Source of the DNA: Streptomyces canus
GTDB taxonomy: Bacteria; Actinomycetota; Actinomycetes; Streptomycetales; Streptomycetaceae
Assembly (NCBI RefSeq): GCF_041435015.1
Contig: NZ_CP107989.1
Span: 3,658,001 to 3,722,000 of the forward strand
Length of the DNA: 64,000 nt
Reading direction: 5' to 3'
Positions 36,014 through 44,740 of the stretch are shown here, piece after piece. Made by a program: the position numbers and the translations under genes. The notes under the pieces are model-generated. The model saw only the letters and a program-made list of their open reading frames with translations. It had not been told where the DNA came from and searched no databases. Each line of letters opens with the position of its first letter. Position 1 is the first letter of the stretch.

Positions 36014-37450
36014 GTGAGTGACACCCCATTCGGATTCGGCCTTCCGCCGGAGGAGCCGGACGACGGCGACGAGGGCAAGAAGAAGGACCAGGAGAGCGGT
36101 GGTGGTCAGGGACCGGCCAACCCGTTCGGTTTCGGCGGTCTGCCCGGAGCCGGAGGCTTTGGCGGCCCCGGTGCGGACAATCCGCTCGCAGCCATGTTCG
36201 GTTCTCTGAACCCCACCGACCTGGGCGCCGCCTTCCAGCAGCTGGGCCAGATGCTCTCGTACGAGGGCGGTCCCGTGAACTGGGACATGGCCAAGCAGAT
36301 CGCCCGCCAGACGGTGTCCCAGGGCACCGCGGACGGCACCAAGGACGCGAGCATCGGCCCCGCCGAGCGCACCGCGGTCCAGGAGGCCGTACGCCTGGCG
36401 GACCTGTGGCTCGACGACGCGACCTCGCTGCCGTCCGGCGCGGGCTCCGCCGTGGCGTGGTCCCGCGCGGAGTGGGTCGAGGCGACCCTGCCCGCGTGGA
36501 AGGAGCTCGTCGACCCGGTCGCCGAGCGCGTGGGCACCGCCATGGGTGATGTCCTGCCGGAGGAGATGCAGGCCATGGCGGGCCCGCTGATCGGCATGAT
36601 GCGCTCGATGGGCGGGGCCATGTTCGGCACCCAGATCGGGCAGGCCGTCGGCGTGCTCGCGGGCGAGGTCGTCGGCTCCACCGACATCGGCCTGCCGCTC
36701 GGCCCGGCCGGCAAGGCCGCGCTGCTGCCGGCGAACATCGAGGCCTTCGGCAAGGACCTCGGCGTGCCCAAGGACGAGGTGCGGCTGTATCTCGCCCTGC
36801 GCGAGGCCGCCCACCAGCGCCTCTTCGCGCACGTGCCGTGGCTGCGCTCGCACCTGTACGGCGCGGTCGACGGCTATGCGCGCGGGATCAAGGTCGACAC
36901 CGCCAAGCTGGAGGACGTGGTCGGCCAGTTCGACCCGCAGAACCCCGAGCAGCTCCAGGACGCCCTTCAGCAGGGGATGTTCCAGCCGGAGGACACTCCG
37001 GAGCAGAAGGCGGCCCTGGCCCGTCTGGAGACCGCGCTGGCCCTTGTGGAGGGCTGGGTGGACGCGGTGGTCCACGCGGCCGCGAAGCCGCGTCTGTCGT
37101 CCGCCGACGCGCTGCGCGAGACCCTGCGCCGCCGCCGCGCCTCGGGCGGTCCGGCCGAGCAGACGTTCGCCACGCTGATCGGGCTGGAGCTGCGTCCGCG
37201 CCGCCTGCGGGACGCCTCCCGTCTGTGGGCCTCGCTCACCGACGCGCGCGGGGTCGACGGCCGTGACGGCCTGTGGTCCCACCCGGACATGCTGCCGACC
37301 GCGTCCGACCTGGACGACCCGGACGGCTTCGTGCACCGCGAGCAGCTGGACTTCTCCGAGCTGGACAAGATGCTCGGCGAGGCCGCGGAGAAGCCCGACC
37401 TCAAGAAGGACCTCAAGAAGAAGGACGACTCCGAGGACGACACCGAGTGA
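36014..37450 (+). CDS. Zincin-like protein (PF10103-type, coenzyme F420-associated family)
   Basis: A 478-residue protein of the actinobacterial zinc-dependent metalloprotease family often annotated as F420-biosynthesis associated. The N-terminus is low-complexity and rich in Gly, Pro and acidic residues up to about residue 60. The core includes LREAAHQRLFAHVPWLR, an EAAHxxxF variant of the zincin helix, and VEGWVDAVVHAA later. The C-terminus is highly charged (Lys/Asp). The GTG at 36014 has GAGGAAT upstream. Its stop overlaps the NUDIX GTG, so they are coupled. Activity is unproven. Confidence 0.8.
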   Translation: MSDTPFGFGLPPEEPDDGDEGKKKDQESGGGQGPANPFGFGGLPGAGGFGGPGADNPLAAMFGSLNPTDLGAAFQQLGQMLSYEGGPVNWDMAKQIARQTVSQGTADGTKDASIGPAERTAVQEAVRLADLWLDDATSLPSGAGSAVAWSRAEWVEATLPAWKELVDPVAERVGTAMGDVLPEEMQAMAGPLIGMMRSMGGAMFGTQIGQAVGVLAGEVVGSTDIGLPLGPAGKAALLPANIEAFGKDLGVPKDEVRLYLALREAAHQRLFAHVPWLRSHLYGAVDGYARGIKVDTAKLEDVVGQFDPQNPEQLQDALQQGMFQPEDTPEQKAALARLETALALVEGWVDAVVHAAAKPRLSSADALRETLRRRRASGGPAEQTFATLIGLELRPRRLRDASRLWASLTDARGVDGRDGLWSHPDMLPTASDLDDPDGFVHREQLDFSELDKMLGEAAEKPDLKKDLKKKDDSEDDTE

Positions 37451-37968
37451 GCCTTCATGACGACGCCGTCCTGGTCCTCAAGGGATACGAGGACCAGGCG
37501 GATCTTCGCCAGGCCTACCTCGACCATCTGGCGGCTCACCCGGACGGCATGTGGAAGGCCTGCGAGAAGGGCCACATCACGGCGAGTGCCCTGGTCGTCG
37601 ACCCGGAGCGCGGCCGGGCTCTGCTGACCCTCCACAAGAAGCTGGGCATGTGGCTGCAGATGGGCGGCCACTGCGAACCGGCCGACACCTCCCTGGAGGC
37701 GGCGGCCCTGCGCGAGGCGACGGAGGAGTCCGGCATCGCCGGCCTGACCCTGCTGCCGGGCGGCCCGGTGCGCCTGGACCGCCATCCGATTCCGCCGCCG
37801 TGCCACTGCCACTTCGACGTCCAGTACGCGGCGCTCGCCCCGTCCGGGGCCGTGGAGACGGTCAGCGACGAATCCCTCGACGTGCGGTGGTTCGCCTACG
37901 ACGAGGTGGCGGCCGTGGCGGACGATTCGGTCGTACGACTGCTGGAAGCGACCCGCGCGAGGCTGTGA
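37447..37968 (+). CDS. NUDIX hydrolase
   Basis: A 173-residue hydrolase of nucleoside-diphosphate-linked substrates. The Nudix box is readable as GGHCEPADTSLEAAALREA followed by TEESGI, with the REaxEExG core intact. The GTG at 37447 overlaps the zincin-like stop by four bases (GTGA). Substrate unknown. A bidirectional terminator follows directly. Confidence 0.88.
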   Translation: MSLHDDAVLVLKGYEDQADLRQAYLDHLAAHPDGMWKACEKGHITASALVVDPERGRALLTLHKKLGMWLQMGGHCEPADTSLEAAALREATEESGIAGLTLLPGGPVRLDRHPIPPPCHCHFDVQYAALAPSGAVETVSDESLDVRWFAYDEVAAVADDSVVRLLEATRARL

Positions 37969-37976
37969 GCACATGG

Positions 37977-38011
37977 GTAAGGGGCGCCCGGCAATGGCGG
38001 GCGCCCCTTAC
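37977..38011. terminator. Bidirectional terminator between NUDIX and AIM24 genes
   Basis: GTAAGGGGCGCCCG (37977-37990) pairs with CGGGCGCCCCTTAC (37998-38011), a perfect 14-base-pair stem between convergent transcripts. Confidence 0.85.
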
Positions 38012-38017
38012 GCATGG

Positions 38018-38755
38018 CTAGCTGTTGCTGCCTCCGAGGGAGTTGCCGCGCATGCCGAACTGGCCGAGCATCCCGCCGTTGCGCATGCCCTGCGGCGGCA
38101 GCAGTTCGCTGGGCTGGACCAGGACGTGGCCCGTGCCGCCGAAGTGCATCTCCCAGCCCTCGCCGGTGGTACCCCTGCGGCGCCACACTCCGGAGGTGGA
38201 GGTGGGCGCCTGGAGCTGGGTGCGCAGGGACGTGGACCAGGCGATGACGGCGTCGGAGTCGACGCAGACGTTCTTGTCCGGTCCCACCTCCAGCACCAGC
38301 GGCTCGCCGGAGGTCATGAGGACGACCTGCCCGGAGCCGGACAGCTCCAGGTTGTAGGCGCCCGCGGCGGCCACCTCGACGGCGCTGTCCACCGCGACGA
38401 TGCCGACACCGAGGGAGCCGTCGAAGGCCAGGACGTAGGAGCTGTCGACCGTGATGCCCCTGCCGACCTCCATGATGTGCAGGTGCTGGGCGAGGTTGGC
38501 CAGATAGACGATGCCGTTGCCCTTGCAGCGCATGAGTTCGAGGCGCTCGCCGGTCATCCGCTCGACGTTGCGCCAACTGCGGTTGCGGTACTGGCTGTCG
38601 AACTCGACCTGGCCCTCGAAGGCCACCATGGCGCCCTGCCGGGCGAGAACGGCGCTGCTGCCCTGGGTGACGTCGGTCTTCAGGAGCTGCGGGTTCTGCA
38701 GGGTGTAGCGCCCGGTCGACTCGACCGGGACATGTGCGAAGAGTGTGCTGTGCAT
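38018..38755 (-). CDS. AIM24-family protein, third gene of the cluster
   Basis: A 245-residue protein made of one AIM24 (TPM-like) beta-rich domain: LARQGAMVAFEGQVEF, ERLELMRCKGNGIVYLA, and the glycine-rich AAGAYNLELSGSGQVVLM. A Gly/Met/Asn-rich tail (MRNGGMLGQFGMRGN) follows. The family is named for a yeast mitochondrial protein; bacterial roles are unknown. It is last in a run of three related minus-strand genes, 20 bases after the previous stop. It probably arose by duplication with its two upstream neighbours. Confidence 0.85.
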   Translation of the reverse strand: MHSTLFAHVPVESTGRYTLQNPQLLKTDVTQGSSAVLARQGAMVAFEGQVEFDSQYRNRSWRNVERMTGERLELMRCKGNGIVYLANLAQHLHIMEVGRGITVDSSYVLAFDGSLGVGIVAVDSAVEVAAAGAYNLELSGSGQVVLMTSGEPLVLEVGPDKNVCVDSDAVIAWSTSLRTQLQAPTSTSGVWRRRGTTGEGWEMHFGGTGHVLVQPSELLPPQGMRNGGMLGQFGMRGNSLGGSNS

Positions 38756-38774
38756 GATGTGCCTGGTGCTCCCC

Positions 38775-39452
38775 TCAGCCCCGGATCTTGAATCGGTCGC
38801 CGGTGTCCTCGCTCGGCTGGACGACGACGAAGCCCTGCCCCTTGAAGCCGATCTGGAAGGCCTCGCCGCTGCCGCGGCCGATGAGGGCGCTTGCCTTGAT
38901 GGTGCGGCGGGCCTTCATCTCCAGGCCGGTCGTCCAGGCGACGAGGGCGTCCGGGTCGACGTACGTCTCGCGTTCGGCGCAGTCCAGGGCCATCGGGATG
39001 CCCCGGCTGACCAGGGCGACCCAGCCCGTGCCCCTGATGACGAGGTTGGTCAGGCCCGAGCCGGACAGCTTGGCGAGTCCCTTGACCGGCTCGATGGCCA
39101 GTTCCAGCGAGGCGTCGCAGGCCAGCAGCGTGGCCCCGTTGACCGACAGGGCCTCGCCGTTGAGGTGCAGGACGAGGATGTCGCCACCGTAGTCCGCTAG
39201 GTACAGGTCGCCGTCGCCGCGGGCCAGCATCAGCTTGCCGCCCTCGCCGCTGACCATCTCCTCCGCCGAGCGGCGCAGGCTCGCGGGCGCCCCGTCGAAC
39301 TGCACATAACCGTCGTACGCGATCATCGAGCCGGCCTTGGCGATGAGGTCCTGCCCGGTGACCATGGTGACCTTGAGCGTCTTGGAGCTGTGCACACTCA
39401 TACGGACGCCGGTCGGGGCGGCGCGGTGCGCACTCAGAGTCTGGGTGTCCAT
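38775..39452 (-). CDS. AIM24-family protein, second gene of the cluster
   Basis: A 225-residue AIM24-domain protein: VTGQDLIAKAGSMIAYDGY, GGKLMLARGDGDLYLADY and LTNLVIRGTGWVALVSRG. The ATG at 39452 (MDTQTLSAH) is used, though MSVHSSKTL further in is possible. It begins four bases after the stop of the TerD-AIM24 gene, so the three form an operon. The three AIM24 domains differ in length and charge, suggesting distinct partners or a hetero-assembly. Confidence 0.85.
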   Translation of the reverse strand: MDTQTLSAHRAAPTGVRMSVHSSKTLKVTMVTGQDLIAKAGSMIAYDGYVQFDGAPASLRRSAEEMVSGEGGKLMLARGDGDLYLADYGGDILVLHLNGEALSVNGATLLACDASLELAIEPVKGLAKLSGSGLTNLVIRGTGWVALVSRGIPMALDCAERETYVDPDALVAWTTGLEMKARRTIKASALIGRGSGEAFQIGFKGQGFVVVQPSEDTGDRFKIRG

Positions 39453-39456
39453 GGCC

Positions 39457-41046
39457 TCACACCTCGAAGGGCTGTACGACGACGAAGTTGCCGGGGGCGC
39501 CGCGGAACTGGAGGTTCACGGCCTCGGTGGTCTGCCGGGCGTACCCGGAGCGGCGCAGCCTGAGCGAGGTCGTGGTGACCGCCTGCGCACCGGCGGACCA
39601 GGCGATGACGGCGTTGCCGTCGACGTAGGTGGCCGCGCCGACGGGGAGGACGACGGGCACGCCGCGTGTCTTGACGACGACCGCTCCCGTGCCGGAGAAG
39701 AGCATGCTGAAGAAGCCCCCGCCGGGCAGTCCCGCGCCCTCGATGCGGCGGACCTCGGTCTCCAGGGTCTCGTCGAAGGCGAGCACGCCCTGGGCGCTGG
39801 TGTAGATCTGCTCGCCCTGGAGACGGATGACGAAGACACGGCTGGCCTCGTCGGCGAGGAACACCTCGCCGTTGCCCGTACAGCGCATCAGGGACATGCC
39901 CTGGCCGGTGAGCGCCCCGGTGAGCTTGCCGAGCAGGCCGGAGCCCTTGTGGGCGAAGTCGATGTCGCCCTGGTAGGCGACCATGCTGCCCTGCTTGGCG
40001 AGGATGGGGGCGTCCTTGGTGAGGGTGGCCCGCACCAGGTTCGTGTTCTGCTCGGTCCAGCGGTCGCCGACGGGGGCTTCCGCGTACTTCGTCATGACCA
40101 CCCGGACGTTGGCCTCGGGCGGCACCGGGGCGAGCTGGGTGCCGCCGCCGAAGGGCTGTGCCTGGCCGGGGAAGGCCCCGGGGGCACCGGGAGGCGCGAA
40201 CTGGCCGGCGACGGCGCCCGGAGGCGTGAACTGGCCCGCGGGTGCGCCGGGGGGCGCGAACTGGCCCGCCGGAGGTGCGCCGGGTGGCGTGAAGGTCTGA
40301 CCCGGAGGAGTGAAGGTCTGCGGGCTCGTCGGCGCGGCGGGCGCGGGCGGGGTGGTCCCGGCGATCGGCGCAGCGGCGGGCGCGGGTGCCGCCTGAGCGG
40401 GGGCCGGCGGCGCGCCGAACGAAGGCGCCGGCGCGGCGGCCTGCGGGGGCGGAGCGAAGGCCGGCGCCTGGGGCTGGGCCGGGACGGCGGGCTGCTGGGG
40501 CGCGGCCTCGGGCTCCTCCTCGGCGACCTCGCCGCCGAAGTTCCTCAACAGCGCGTCGAGGCCGCCGTCGAAGCCCTGGCCGACCGCGGCGAACCGCCAG
40601 ACGTCCTTCAGATACAGGTCGCCCAGCATCACGGCACGCTCGGTGGAGAACTCGCTGCCGTCGAAGGAGTACCGGGCCACTTCCTCGCCACCGGCGACGA
40701 TGCGAAGGTAGCCGGGGGCGATCTGGGACATCTGGCCGACGCCGTCGATCGTCGCCGTGAACGACAGTTTCTGGATCTGCGACGGAATCTGATCGAGCGT
40801 GACCCGGAACGATTCCGTGTCGCCCGACTGCGCGCCCAGGAGCTGGATGGAGTCCTCGGGAGACTTCGGCTGATTGAAGAAGATGAAGTACCGGTCGTCC
40901 GACAGCCGTTCGTCGGCGTCGAGGCCGAAGCAGCTGATGTCGAAGGTCAGTCCGGGGCCGGAGATCTGCACGCCTACGTACAGATCCGTACCCGCGGTCA
41001 GGTCACTGATCTTGGCCTTGTGGCCGCGTTGGAATTCCCTGGCCAT
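39457..41046 (-). CDS. TerD domain fused to AIM24 domain
   Basis: A 529-residue fusion. The N-terminal about 185 residues form a TerD (tellurite-resistance/stress) domain, with ISGPGLTFDISCFGLDAD, DDRYFIFFNQPKSPEDSI and a calcium-loop-like region. A long Ala/Pro/Gly linker (about 190-330) contains tandem PPGAPAGQF-type repeats. The C-terminal AIM24 domain begins near VRVVMTKYAEAPVG, with LAKQGSMVAYQGDIDF and AGLPGGGFFSMLFSGTGAV. The ATG at 41046 is used because the longer frame has no homology. TerD proteins bind calcium and act in stress and phage or antibiotic responses; the fusion suggests AIM24 serves as a partner module. Confidence 0.85.
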   Translation of the reverse strand: MAREFQRGHKAKISDLTAGTDLYVGVQISGPGLTFDISCFGLDADERLSDDRYFIFFNQPKSPEDSIQLLGAQSGDTESFRVTLDQIPSQIQKLSFTATIDGVGQMSQIAPGYLRIVAGGEEVARYSFDGSEFSTERAVMLGDLYLKDVWRFAAVGQGFDGGLDALLRNFGGEVAEEEPEAAPQQPAVPAQPQAPAFAPPPQAAAPAPSFGAPPAPAQAAPAPAAAPIAGTTPPAPAAPTSPQTFTPPGQTFTPPGAPPAGQFAPPGAPAGQFTPPGAVAGQFAPPGAPGAFPGQAQPFGGGTQLAPVPPEANVRVVMTKYAEAPVGDRWTEQNTNLVRATLTKDAPILAKQGSMVAYQGDIDFAHKGSGLLGKLTGALTGQGMSLMRCTGNGEVFLADEASRVFVIRLQGEQIYTSAQGVLAFDETLETEVRRIEGAGLPGGGFFSMLFSGTGAVVVKTRGVPVVLPVGAATYVDGNAVIAWSAGAQAVTTTSLRLRRSGYARQTTEAVNLQFRGAPGNFVVVQPFEV

Positions 41047-41161
41047 GCGTAACGACCGTCCCCCATCCCGAATACGAGTGCGTCGCGACAGGCTAACGGC
41101 AAACTCGGACACCGGTGCAGGTCGGTACAGATCCGGTACAAAAACCCGTTCGAGTCGTCGG

Positions 41162-41758
41162 TCACTCTCCGTCGGTGACCGGAAGATGCGGCAACCGGTC
41201 CGCGGCGACCACGCCTTCGAGATAGCCCTTGGCCCGCTCGGTACGCGGATAAGCCTCCAGCAACCGCCAGAAACGGGGCCCGTGTCCCGGCACGAGCAGA
41301 TGCGCGAGCTCATGGAGCAGGACGTAGTCGACGACGTACTCCGGCATGCCCTGGAGCCGGTGCGAGAGCCGAATGCTGCCCTCGGACGGGGTGCACGAGC
41401 CCCAGCGGGTGTTCTGGTTGGTGACCCAGCGGACCGAGGCGGGCCGTGCCCGGCCGTCGAAGTACTGGGCCGAAAGGCGCTGGGCGCGCTCGGAGAGCTC
41501 CGTGTCGCCGAGGACCCGTTTGCTCTCCTGGGCGGCCAGCTTGTCGAGCATGACGCTCACCCAGCGCTGCTCCTCGGCCTCGGACATCCGGGCAGGGATG
41601 AGCACGACGGTGCGATCGCCCTCGCGGTACGCGGAGACCGTCCGGCGGCGACGGCTGCTCCTGCGCACCTCGATCGCGCTCGCCCCCGAGCCGCTCGGCG
41701 GCTGGCTCGTCGTACTGCGCTGTGGCTTTCCGGCGCTGTGCAGTGGGTCGGCGGGCAC
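41162..41758 (-). CDS. YgjP/DUF45-type metallopeptidase
   Basis: A 198-residue zinc protein of the YgjP (M48-like/DUF45) family. The zinc site is in VVDYVLLHELAHLLVPGHG (HELAH and a later histidine) after the NTRWGSCTPSEGSIRLSHRL motif. A basic, serine-rich N-terminus of about 45 residues precedes it. The GTG at 41758 has TAACGT six bases upstream and no Shine-Dalgarno, so a leaderless mRNA is possible. It is divergent from the E1-like gene, with 230 bases between. Confidence 0.88.
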   Translation of the reverse strand: MPADPLHSAGKPQRSTTSQPPSGSGASAIEVRRSSRRRRTVSAYREGDRTVVLIPARMSEAEEQRWVSVMLDKLAAQESKRVLGDTELSERAQRLSAQYFDGRARPASVRWVTNQNTRWGSCTPSEGSIRLSHRLQGMPEYVVDYVLLHELAHLLVPGHGPRFWRLLEAYPRTERAKGYLEGVVAADRLPHLPVTDGE

Positions 41759-41988
41759 GCCCTGACGTTACCCGCTGCACACGGGTGAAGTCCCGACTCC
41801 GGGACGGTTCGGTTCCGATCGCCCGCCATGCGTCTGATTTGTACGACGAATGGCCCTCACCTGTGGACAACTTTCGGCACGTGCCGGCCGGGTCCGGGCA
41901 TGCTGGCACCGCCGCCTGAGCCGCGACCGGCCGTCGTCCGGGCTCCGGCGACGGACGGGGATGTTCCACGAGGTCTACGGGGGCTGTC

Positions 41989-43236
41989 ATGCAAGCAGTG
42001 GTTCCGCTCGAGCAAACAATGGTTCCGCAGATGAAACCCGCGCTCCGGCGCGGCTGGCGCGATCTCAACACCGTGCAGTTCGGGATGACCCCGGCGCACG
42101 CGATGACGCTGGGCCCGATGGACACGGCGACGGGCAGCTTCCTCGACCTGATCAACGGCACGCGCGGTCTCGCGCTGCTGCGGGAGGAGGGACGCCGTAT
42201 GGATCTGCCCGAGGGCCAGGTCGACACGCTGGTGGGACGGCTCGCACGCGCCGGACTCGTCGACGACGCGAGGGGCGGCGGGCCGGACGCGGACGCGCTG
42301 CGGGGGAAGAAGGAGGTCCTCGACCGGCTGGCACCCGACCTGGCGTCCCTCTCGCTGACCACCTCGGAGCCGGGTGATGCGATGAGGGTCCTGGCCGCAC
42401 GCCGTTCACTGCGCGTGCAGGTCAGGGGCTCCGGCCGGGTGGGTGTGGTGCTGGCCGCGCTGCTCTCGGGCGCCGGCGTCGGGGAGGTCGACGTGCGGGA
42501 CGGCGGACGGGTCGAGCCCTGGGACGTCGCCCCCGGTGGGCTGTCCGCCGACTCCGTCGGCGACCGCAGGGACACGGCGGCACGCCGGGCGGTGTCCGCG
42601 GCGGCTCCGGGGCGCCCGCCCCGCGGGGGCTCCCGGGCCTCGGTCGGGGCGGACGACCCCGGTTTCTCCCTGGTGATCCTGGCCCCGCGGGACGACGTCG
42701 ACGTGCACGCGCCCGCCCCGGCCACCGGCGAGCCCCTCGTCCGGTCCGGCACACCTCATCTGTACGCCGGTGTGGTCGAGGCGACAGGAGTGGTCGGCCC
42801 TCTCGTCCTGCCGGGCGAGACGGGATGCGCGGGCTGTCTGCACGAGACGCGGACCGACCGCGACCAGGCCTGGCCCCGGCTGGTCGCCCAGTGGCGTTCG
42901 GGCAGCAGGCGGCTTTCGGCGCGGCCGTGTGACCTGGCACTGGCCAGTACAGTCGCCGGACTTGCGGCCGCGCACGCGCTCGCTTTCCTGGACGGCCGCC
43001 TCCCGTCGAGCGCGGGCGCCCGCTGGGAGGTCTCGCTGCCCGGTCTGAGCTGGCACGCACGGCCGGTCTGGCCGCATCCCGCATGTCCGTGCGGGGCCGC
43101 GGAGAAAGGTAAGGGAGAACACACCTCCAAGGAGGAGGCTGCGCACGAGACAATGACGGAGCATGGGTCGTCGGAGGAGTTGTGCCGCAAGGCAACCGCG
43201 CCACGGCCTGCTGGGACCTGGAGGGCGCATGTCTGA
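41989..43236 (+). CDS. Orphan E1/ThiF-like protein resembling azol(in)e-cluster Ocin-ThiF
   Basis: A 415-residue protein. The N-terminal about 100 residues look like a winged helix (RRE-like), followed by a Rossmann part with GSGRVG and DVRDGGRVEPWDVAPGG, the nucleotide-binding pattern of the E1/ThiF fold. Cysteine pairs occur in GCAGC and ACPCG, suggesting a zinc site. This architecture is that of Ocin-ThiF-like partners in thiazole/oxazole-modified peptide clusters, but no YcaO or precursor peptide lies within the window. The ATG at 41989 follows GGGGGC; internal ATGs are possible. It overlaps the kinase-like gene by eight bases, so the two proteins are likely made together. Confidence 0.75.
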   Translation: MQAVVPLEQTMVPQMKPALRRGWRDLNTVQFGMTPAHAMTLGPMDTATGSFLDLINGTRGLALLREEGRRMDLPEGQVDTLVGRLARAGLVDDARGGGPDADALRGKKEVLDRLAPDLASLSLTTSEPGDAMRVLAARRSLRVQVRGSGRVGVVLAALLSGAGVGEVDVRDGGRVEPWDVAPGGLSADSVGDRRDTAARRAVSAAAPGRPPRGGSRASVGADDPGFSLVILAPRDDVDVHAPAPATGEPLVRSGTPHLYAGVVEATGVVGPLVLPGETGCAGCLHETRTDRDQAWPRLVAQWRSGSRRLSARPCDLALASTVAGLAAAHALAFLDGRLPSSAGARWEVSLPGLSWHARPVWPHPACPCGAAEKGKGEHTSKEEAAHETMTEHGSSEELCRKATAPRPAGTWRAHV

Positions 43237-44599
43237 TCTTCCCCGGAAGGCGGTCACCCGGACCGCCAAGCTCGCCGCGCTCCCGCTCGGCTTCGCCGGG
43301 CGGGCCACCTGGGGACTCGGCAAGCGGATCGTGGGCGAGTCCGCGGAGATCGTCGGCCGCGAGCTGCAACAGCGCACCGCCGACCAGTTGTTCAAGGTGC
43401 TCGGGGAGCTCAAGGGCGGTGCCATGAAGTTCGGCCAGGCCCTGTCCGTCTTCGAGTCGGCGCTCCCCGAGGAGGTCGCCGGCCCCTATCGCGCGGCCCT
43501 GACGAAGCTGCAGGAGGCGGCGCCCCCGATGCCGACGCGCACCGTGCACACCGTGCTCGAGGAGCGGCTGGGCGAGGACTGGCGGGAGCTGTTCGCCGAG
43601 TTCGACGACAAGCCCTCGGCGGCGGCGTCCATCGGCCAGGTGCACCGGGCCGTGTGGCACGACGGGCGGGAGGTGGCGGTCAAGGTCCAGTACCCGGGAG
43701 CCGGCGAGGCCCTGCTGTCCGACCTGAACCAACTGGGCCGCTTCGCCCGTCTGCTGGGGCCCCTCGTCCCCGGGATCGACATCAAGCCGCTCATCGCCGA
43801 GCTGCGCGACCGGGTCTCGGAGGAACTCGACTACGGCCTGGAGGCACAGGCCCAGCAGGTCCATGCGGAGGAGTTCGCGGACGATCCGGACGTCGTGGTC
43901 CCGGCCGTGGTCCACCAAAGCGACCAGGTCCTGATCACGGAGTGGATCGACGGTGTGCCCCTGTCGGAGGTGATCTCCGACGGCACCCAGGAGCAGCGCG
44001 ACCGCGCCGGACAACTCCTGGCCCGCTTCCTCTTCTCCGGCCCCGCGCGCACCGGCCTGCTGCACGCCGACCCCCACCCGGGCAACTTCCGGCTCCTGCC
44101 CGGCGGTCCTGGCGACCAGGAGGACTGGCGCCTGGGCGTCCTGGACTTCGGCACGGTGGACCGGCTTCCCGGCGGTCTGCCGGACACCATCGGCACCTCC
44201 CTGCGCATGACGCTGGACGGCGAGGCGGAAGCGGTTTACGAACTCCTGCGCGTGGAGGGCTTCGTCAAGGAGTCGATAGAGCTGGACCCCGACGCGGTGC
44301 TCGACTACCTCCTGCCGATCATCGAACCGGCCGAGGTCGACGCGTTCACCTTCAGCCGCGGCTGGATGCGCAGCCAGGCCGCCCGGATCGCCGACCCCCG
44401 CTCCCCCGCCCACCAACTGGGCAAACAGCTCAACCTCCCTCCGGCATACCTCCTGATACACCGGGTCACCCTGAGCACCATCGGCGTCCTGTGCCAGCTG
44501 GGCGCGACCGTCCGTCTGCGTGAGGAACTGGAGGAGTGGCTGCCGGGGTTCGTGCCGGAGGAGGAGCTGGACGAGGAGGGTTCCGCGGCGGAGGCGTGA
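43229..44599 (+). CDS. ABC1/UbiB-family atypical kinase
   Basis: A 456-residue protein of the ABC1/AarF/UbiB family of atypical protein-kinase-like proteins, usually ATPases tied to quinone or isoprenoid lipid metabolism. The KxGQ motif is seen in GGAMKFGQALSVF, the ATP loop variant in AASIGQVHRAV, the catalytic region in LLHADPHPGNFRL and the metal site in VLDFGTVDRL. The ATG at 43229 follows GGAGGG and overlaps the E1-like gene by eight bases. A strong terminator ends the operon. Confidence 0.9.
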   Translation: MSDLPRKAVTRTAKLAALPLGFAGRATWGLGKRIVGESAEIVGRELQQRTADQLFKVLGELKGGAMKFGQALSVFESALPEEVAGPYRAALTKLQEAAPPMPTRTVHTVLEERLGEDWRELFAEFDDKPSAAASIGQVHRAVWHDGREVAVKVQYPGAGEALLSDLNQLGRFARLLGPLVPGIDIKPLIAELRDRVSEELDYGLEAQAQQVHAEEFADDPDVVVPAVVHQSDQVLITEWIDGVPLSEVISDGTQEQRDRAGQLLARFLFSGPARTGLLHADPHPGNFRLLPGGPGDQEDWRLGVLDFGTVDRLPGGLPDTIGTSLRMTLDGEAEAVYELLRVEGFVKESIELDPDAVLDYLLPIIEPAEVDAFTFSRGWMRSQAARIADPRSPAHQLGKQLNLPPAYLLIHRVTLSTIGVLCQLGATVRLREELEEWLPGFVPEEELDEEGSAAEA

Positions 44600-44627
44600 A
44601 CGGGTCTTCGTCACCACGCACAACGCA

Positions 44628-44667
44628 CCGCGGGGGCCGGTCCGTTCGGACGGACCGGCCCCCGCGG
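44628..44667 (+). terminator. 18-base-pair terminator after the ABC1 kinase gene
   Basis: CCGCGGGGGCCGGTCCGT (44628-44645) pairs perfectly with ACGGACCGGCCCCCGCGG (44650-44667) around a 4-base loop; it separates the plus-strand operon from the wblC operon. Confidence 0.9.
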
Positions 44668-44740
44668 GGGAGAGCTTCCGCCTCCCGGTGAGCTCGGTTC
44701 CGCTCGGCTCGGGAGGCCACCGCTTCAGGTGTGGGTCGGA

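Noticed and set aside
41989..44599. A complete azol(in)e-modified peptide gene cluster
   Set aside because: No YcaO-type cyclodehydratase, dehydrogenase, precursor peptide or transporter lies nearby; only the single E1-like protein is present.
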